DNA of 8,086 nucleotides from an uncultured Clostridia bacterium. GTDB taxonomy: Bacteria > Bacillota > Dehalobacteriia > UBA4068 > JAAVYR01. The stretch covers positions 1-8,086 of the forward strand of contig CAMNVD010000050.1 in NCBI GenBank assembly GCA_946562005.1. Direction: 5' to 3'. The stretch's first letter is position 1, and every line of letters begins with the position of its first letter. The notes beneath the pieces were generated by a model. The model saw only the letters and a list, made by a program, of their open reading frames with translations, was not told the DNA's origin and searched no databases. Both the position numbers and the translations under genes were made by a program. Shown here piece after piece: positions 5,873 to 8,086 of the stretch.

Positions 5873-6978
5873 GTGAAAATAAAAAACAAACGGACGAACG
5901 ATGGCTTCCTGGAAAATTTGACAGCATAGAATTTGGTGAGCCATTGGAACAGGCAGAAATAGATAGCATTCTAAGAAAGACGATGGATAAAATTGATCAA
6001 GAAAAGAGCGGGATAGCGGAGGATGCACTGCTGGTGGCGCAGCCGATGAGCGTAAAGAAAAAATATTTTTCAGTGTTTGTTGCTTGCGCTGCATTATTTC
6101 TAGCTTTTACTGTATCTGCTGTGGCCTATTTTCAGCTAGATGAAGGATTTCAGAAGTTTTTAAAATTAGATAAGGACCAAAATCAATTGGTGGAAAAGGC
6201 TGGTACTGCTATCAATGTAGAAGCGGAAAACCAAGGTTATCGCTTGGTTGCAAGAGAAAGTATTGGCGACCGCAACAAAGTATATATTTTATTAGATTTG
6301 ATTGCACCAGAAGGTACGGTGTTGGATGCAAAGGATTATGCATTCCGAAATTTTCATTTTGATTTGACTAACAAAAATAATATCTCCGGTGGTTCTACCG
6401 TAAACCAGTTGCCGGATGCAGACCCTACTGATAATAAAATCAGCTTTGTTTTTGAGATAGATGCTTCGGAAGAAATAGTAGACGCTGATATTTTTTTAAG
6501 ATTAAGCGGACTGGTAGGTTATAACGAGGAAGAAGAAATCTTATATCTGGATTTGGATGGGAATTGGGATTTAGCATTTCCTCTTTGTTATGAGGATGTT
6601 TCTGTAATCTTTCAACCGCAAGTTACCGTTGCCTTTAATGGGGAAGATGTAAAGGTAACAGAGATTTACTTGTCGCCCTTGTCCTTATCTGTTACCTTAA
6701 AAGGCGATGCTATTGCCGAGTACGACCGCACGCCACCGCCGCTGCCTAGTGAAATAGAAACAGGGGATTTTGCCATTGTGGATTATGAAGATACCATGGA
6801 ACGATTTCCGATCCAAATTATCTTGCAGGATGGAAGTGTGCTGACAGGGATTCGTTCGGAACGTATTGGTATTGAAGATGATGTATTAACCCGCAGTATT
6901 CTGTTTGATAGGGTTATCGAAATGTCTGATGTGGCTGCTGTAAAATTTTTAGGAGAAACTATTTATCTGAATAAATAA
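5869..6978 (+). CDS. Membrane-anchored anti-sigma-like protein with DUF4179-type extracellular region
   Basis: A protein of 369 residues. A soluble, acidic N-terminal part (1-62) is expected to face the cytoplasm and bind the sigma factor. It is followed by KKK and one membrane helix at about 67-88 (FSVFVACAALFLAFTVSAVAYF). The remaining 280 or so residues are beta-rich and predicted to lie outside the membrane. The part just after the helix (LDEGFQKFLKL, then GYRLVARESIGDRNKVYILLDL and APEGTVLDAKDY) looks like DUF4179, a domain found downstream of ECF sigma factors in Bacillota. No zinc-binding His-x3-Cys-x2-Cys motif of the ZAS anti-sigma type is present. The start overlaps the sigma stop as ATGA and has GAGAGGGGG 8 bases upstream, so the two are translationally coupled. 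Anti-sigma function is inferred from architecture and context; the sensed signal is unknown. Confidence 0.82.
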   Translation: MSENKKQTDERWLPGKFDSIEFGEPLEQAEIDSILRKTMDKIDQEKSGIAEDALLVAQPMSVKKKYFSVFVACAALFLAFTVSAVAYFQLDEGFQKFLKLDKDQNQLVEKAGTAINVEAENQGYRLVARESIGDRNKVYILLDLIAPEGTVLDAKDYAFRNFHFDLTNKNNISGGSTVNQLPDADPTDNKISFVFEIDASEEIVDADIFLRLSGLVGYNEEEEILYLDLDGNWDLAFPLCYEDVSVIFQPQVTVAFNGEDVKVTEIYLSPLSLSVTLKGDAIAEYDRTPPPLPSEIETGDFAIVDYEDTMERFPIQIILQDGSVLTGIRSERIGIEDDVLTRSILFDRVIEMSDVAAVKFLGETIYLNK

Positions 6979-6992
6979 ATATAAATCGGTAT

Positions 6993-7027
6993 CCAAAAGA
7001 GAAGGGGAGGTGCACCTTCTCTTTTGG
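6993..7027 (+). terminator. Strong hairpin after the sigma/anti-sigma operon, no U-tail
   Basis: CCAAAAGAGAAGG (6993-7005) pairs perfectly with CCTTCTCTTTTGG (7015-7027), a 13-bp stem around a 9-base loop GGAGGTGCA. It lies 14 bases after the stop codon, where a terminator is expected. The sequence after it is G-rich (CGGTGGCGG) rather than T-rich on the plus strand, and no U-run follows on the minus strand either. It may be a weak or factor-dependent terminator or an mRNA 3'-end stabiliser. Confidence 0.55.
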
Positions 7028-7045
7028 CGGTGGCGGCTTTCTTGC

Positions 7046-7073
7046 TTTACAATCAAAGGAAAAAGAGTATAAT
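7046..7073 (+). promoter_or_regulatory. Sigma-A promoter of the ECF transporter S gene
   Basis: TTTACA (7046-7051) and a perfect TATAAT (7068-7073) are 16 bases apart, one mismatch from consensus overall. The transcript should start near 7080, giving a leader of about 57 bases. Confidence 0.75.
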
Positions 7074-7077
7074 AAAA

Positions 7078-7105
7078 ATAACTATTTTTCATGATAACTA
7101 TTTTT
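7078..7105 (+). repeat. 12-bp tandem direct repeat at the transcription start
   Basis: ATAACTATTTTT occurs at 7078-7089 and again at 7094-7105, a 16-base period. The first copy lies at the predicted +1 of the S-component promoter and the second just downstream. That is a typical place for a repressor operator. The repeat is AT-rich, so chance is not excluded. Confidence 0.4.
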
Positions 7106-7136
7106 TATTGAAACATTGAATTAAGAGGCGGATTTT

Positions 7137-7628
7137 ATGGGAAATCAAAAGCTGATGCGGCTAGCCTATGGCGGTATGTTTGCGGCAGCCATTACAGTGG
7201 CGACTATGTTTTTTAAGGTGCCGATTATTGTGGGTTATATTCATTTGGGGGATGGGCTCATTTTTCTTTCAGCGGCTGTACTGGGACCGTTTGCCGCGTT
7301 AGCGGCGGGCATTGGTTCTGCCCTTGCGGATTTGGTCGCTGGCTACTTCATTTATATTCCCGTTACTTTTTGCATCAAGTCGTTGATGGCACTCATTGCT
7401 TCCTGGGGGTGGCAGCATAAGCTAGGATTTTTGCAAACGGTATGTCTTTATACCCTTTGCGAAGGGGTTATGGTAGGGGGATATTTTCTCTTTGAGTGGT
7501 TAGTATATGGGGTAGAGACGGCAACTGTTGCTGTGGCCTTTAATGCAGTGCAGGGTGCTATCGGTATGGCTGTGGGGTGTGTGTTGGTTTCCTTTTTCAA
7601 AAATGGTTTATTAGCAAGAAGCAAATAG
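7137..7628 (+). CDS. ECF transporter S component (substrate-binding membrane subunit)
   Basis: A very hydrophobic protein of 163 residues with about six membrane helices, the usual size of S components in energy-coupling-factor vitamin transporters. It would capture a vitamin-type substrate and work with a shared EcfA/EcfA'/EcfT module encoded elsewhere. The pattern GYIHLGDGLIFLSAAVLGP at about 33-51, then AGIGSALADLVAGY (57-70) and PVTFCIKSLMALIA (75-88), fits the PF07155 group named for riboflavin transporters. Members of this group have varied or unknown substrates. The 57-base leader contains no FMN, TPP or preQ1 riboswitch pattern that I can recognise, so the substrate stays open. GAGG lies 8 bases before the ATG. 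It is monocistronic, with its own promoter and terminator. Confidence 0.85.
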   Translation: MGNQKLMRLAYGGMFAAAITVATMFFKVPIIVGYIHLGDGLIFLSAAVLGPFAALAAGIGSALADLVAGYFIYIPVTFCIKSLMALIASWGWQHKLGFLQTVCLYTLCEGVMVGGYFLFEWLVYGVETATVAVAFNAVQGAIGMAVGCVLVSFFKNGLLARSK

Positions 7629-7645
7629 TTATATCCTTGTGAAAG

Positions 7646-7676
7646 AAAAATACCGAAAATTTTCGGTATTTTTTTT
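7646..7676. terminator. Palindromic intrinsic terminator after the S component
   Basis: A perfect 28-base palindrome (7646-7659 against 7660-7673, core TACCGAAAA / TTTTCGGTA) begins 17 bases after the stop codon and continues into a T-run to 7676. Because it is symmetric and flanked by A and T runs, it could also stop transcription from the minus strand. Confidence 0.9.
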
Positions 7677-7859
7677 ATTTTGCATCGTATATATCAGTGT
7701 TACTTTGTAAAACCTTAAAATATAAAAAATCATACGAAAGATGACCTTTCTTGCTTTTTCCTGCCCATCTTCTTAATATTTTGCGCTTTCTATTTATTTT
7801 TCACTGGTAATAGCAGGGTTTTTGTCGGAATAATTGGGATGATTTTCTGATGGGTTCAT
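7675..7859 (-). other. Possible split minus-strand micro-ORF in the 7677-7924 gap
   Basis: The gap between the S component and the lipoprotein has no clear gene. Its minus strand is purine-rich, as coding strands often are. An ATG at 7857-7859 opens 21 codons (starting MNPSENHPNYSDK) to a TAA at 7794-7796. The adjacent frame then stays open with a basic stretch (RKRKILRRWAGKSKKG) to a TAA at 7675-7677, right beside the palindromic terminator. One extra A in the A-run at 7797-7801 would join them into about 61 codons. There is no Shine-Dalgarno before the ATG, and no family is recognised. It may well be chance. Confidence 0.15.
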
Positions 7860-7894
7860 GGTAAAATTTCTACGAAATACCGGGTTTTACAAAG
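7703..7894. repeat. 12-bp perfect inverted repeats 168 bases apart
   Basis: CTTTGTAAAACC (7703-7714) and its exact reverse complement GGTTTTACAAAG (7883-7894) bracket the gene-free stretch upstream of the lipoprotein. They could be paired operator half-sites, a long-range RNA stem, or the ends of a small degenerate element. No target-site duplication is visible at the edges (TA on the left, AA on the right). Confidence 0.4.
7859..7867 (+). promoter_or_regulatory. Candidate extended -10 promoter of the lipoprotein gene
   Basis: TGGTAAAAT has the TGn extension and a near-consensus -10 hexamer (TAAAAT, 7862-7867). It predicts a transcript start near 7874, about 50 bases before the ATG. No good -35 stands at normal spacing; TTGGGA at 7834 is too far. 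Confidence 0.35.
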
Positions 7895-7924
7895 AAAAAA
7901 GATATGAATTAAGGAGGATGTAAC

Positions 7925-8086
7925 ATGAAAAAAACAGCACTTGTATGTGTATTGGCAGCAGGTATGGCTTTATTTGCTGGCTGTGGTAAGGATGAAGAAA
8001 AGGTGGATGCTCCTCCAGCAGCACCACAACAGCAAGAAAATAATGCTCCTAATGCTGGCAATGCTGCACCTACAGAAGCACCGGTT
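7925..8086 (+). CDS. Lipoprotein, N-terminal part (runs off the window)
   Basis: The first 54 codons are visible and the 3' end lies beyond the window. A lipoprotein signal peptide spans 1-19 (MKKTALVCVLAAGMALFAG), with the lipobox FAGC and Cys20 as the lipidated residue, so the mature protein would be anchored in the outer leaflet of the cytoplasmic membrane. Next comes a short charged GKDEEKVD segment, then a low-complexity linker rich in Pro, Ala, Gln and Asn (about 29-54), typical of a spacer before a folded domain. The functional domain is not visible, so no role can be assigned. The ribosome-binding site is excellent: AAGGAGG (7911-7917), 7 bases before the ATG. Confidence 0.88.
   Translation, partial: MKKTALVCVLAAGMALFAGCGKDEEKVDAPPAAPQQQENNAPNAGNAAPTEAPV

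Noticed and set aside
7080..7136. Riboswitch in the leader of the ECF S-component gene
   Set aside because: The leader is only about 57 bases and AT-rich, with none of the conserved FMN, TPP, cobalamin or preQ1 sequence blocks that I can recognise.
7703..7894. Complete insertion sequence or integron attachment unit
   Set aside because: The inverted repeats are short, enclose no transposase and show no target duplication; only a small repeat pair can be claimed.
7918..7923. ATG-TAA minimal start-stop just before the lipoprotein start
   Set aside because: It directly abuts the Shine-Dalgarno sequence with no spacer, so ribosomes should start at 7925; the pattern is explained by the spacer sequence.
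1..8086. Defence island, prophage, CRISPR array, tRNA or rRNA genes
   Set aside because: No such proteins, regularly spaced repeats or RNA-gene sequence patterns are visible; the identifiable genes are housekeeping, envelope or transport functions.

Overview
This 8.1 kb window is chromosomal, low-to-moderate GC, and reads as a Gram-positive-type (Bacillota) genome. The evidence is strong purine-rich ribosome-binding sites, several U-tailed terminators, a SpoVB-family flippase, an ECF-type vitamin transporter S component, and an ECF sigma factor coupled to a DUF4179-type anti-sigma protein. I cannot tell Clostridia from Negativicutes. No phage, transposase, tRNA, rRNA or CRISPR signal is visible, so I read this as core or near-core genome rather than a mobile island.

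Layout. (1) Positions 1-1273, plus strand: a tight run of the 3' part of a type I signal peptidase gene (cut by the window edge), a small DUF6578-like protein, and a YiaC-like GNAT acetyltransferase. The run ends in a bidirectional terminator shared with the convergent next gene. (2) 1300-2823, minus strand: a SpoVB/MurJ-like polysaccharide or lipid-linked precursor exporter. (3) 2824-3108: a divergent intergenic region with a 9-bp palindrome, a candidate promoter for each flanking gene, and a possible split membrane micro-ORF. (4) 3109-5136: an EF-G-like translational GTPase with altered G1 and G3 motifs, followed by a good terminator. (5) 5258-6978: an ECF sigma factor translationally coupled by a 4-base ATGA overlap to a membrane-anchored, anti-sigma-like protein, followed by a hairpin without a U-tail. 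(6) 7137-7628: an ECF transporter S component behind a near-consensus sigma-A promoter, with a 12-bp tandem direct repeat at the start of the transcript, then a palindromic terminator. (7) 7677-7924: an AT-rich gap with a 12-bp inverted-repeat pair and two purine-rich minus-strand open segments of doubtful status. (8) From 7925: the start of a lipoprotein that runs off the window.

The genes fall into envelope functions (signal peptidase, flippase, lipoprotein, membrane-signalling sigma/anti-sigma), translation (EF-G-like), and vitamin uptake (S component). Apart from the sigma/anti-sigma pair they do not form one obvious pathway. I see no clear previously undescribed multi-gene system. The points most worth a second look are the unusual GTPase motifs of the EF-G paralogue, the two competing starts of the sigma factor, and the two possible split micro-ORFs in the large gaps.
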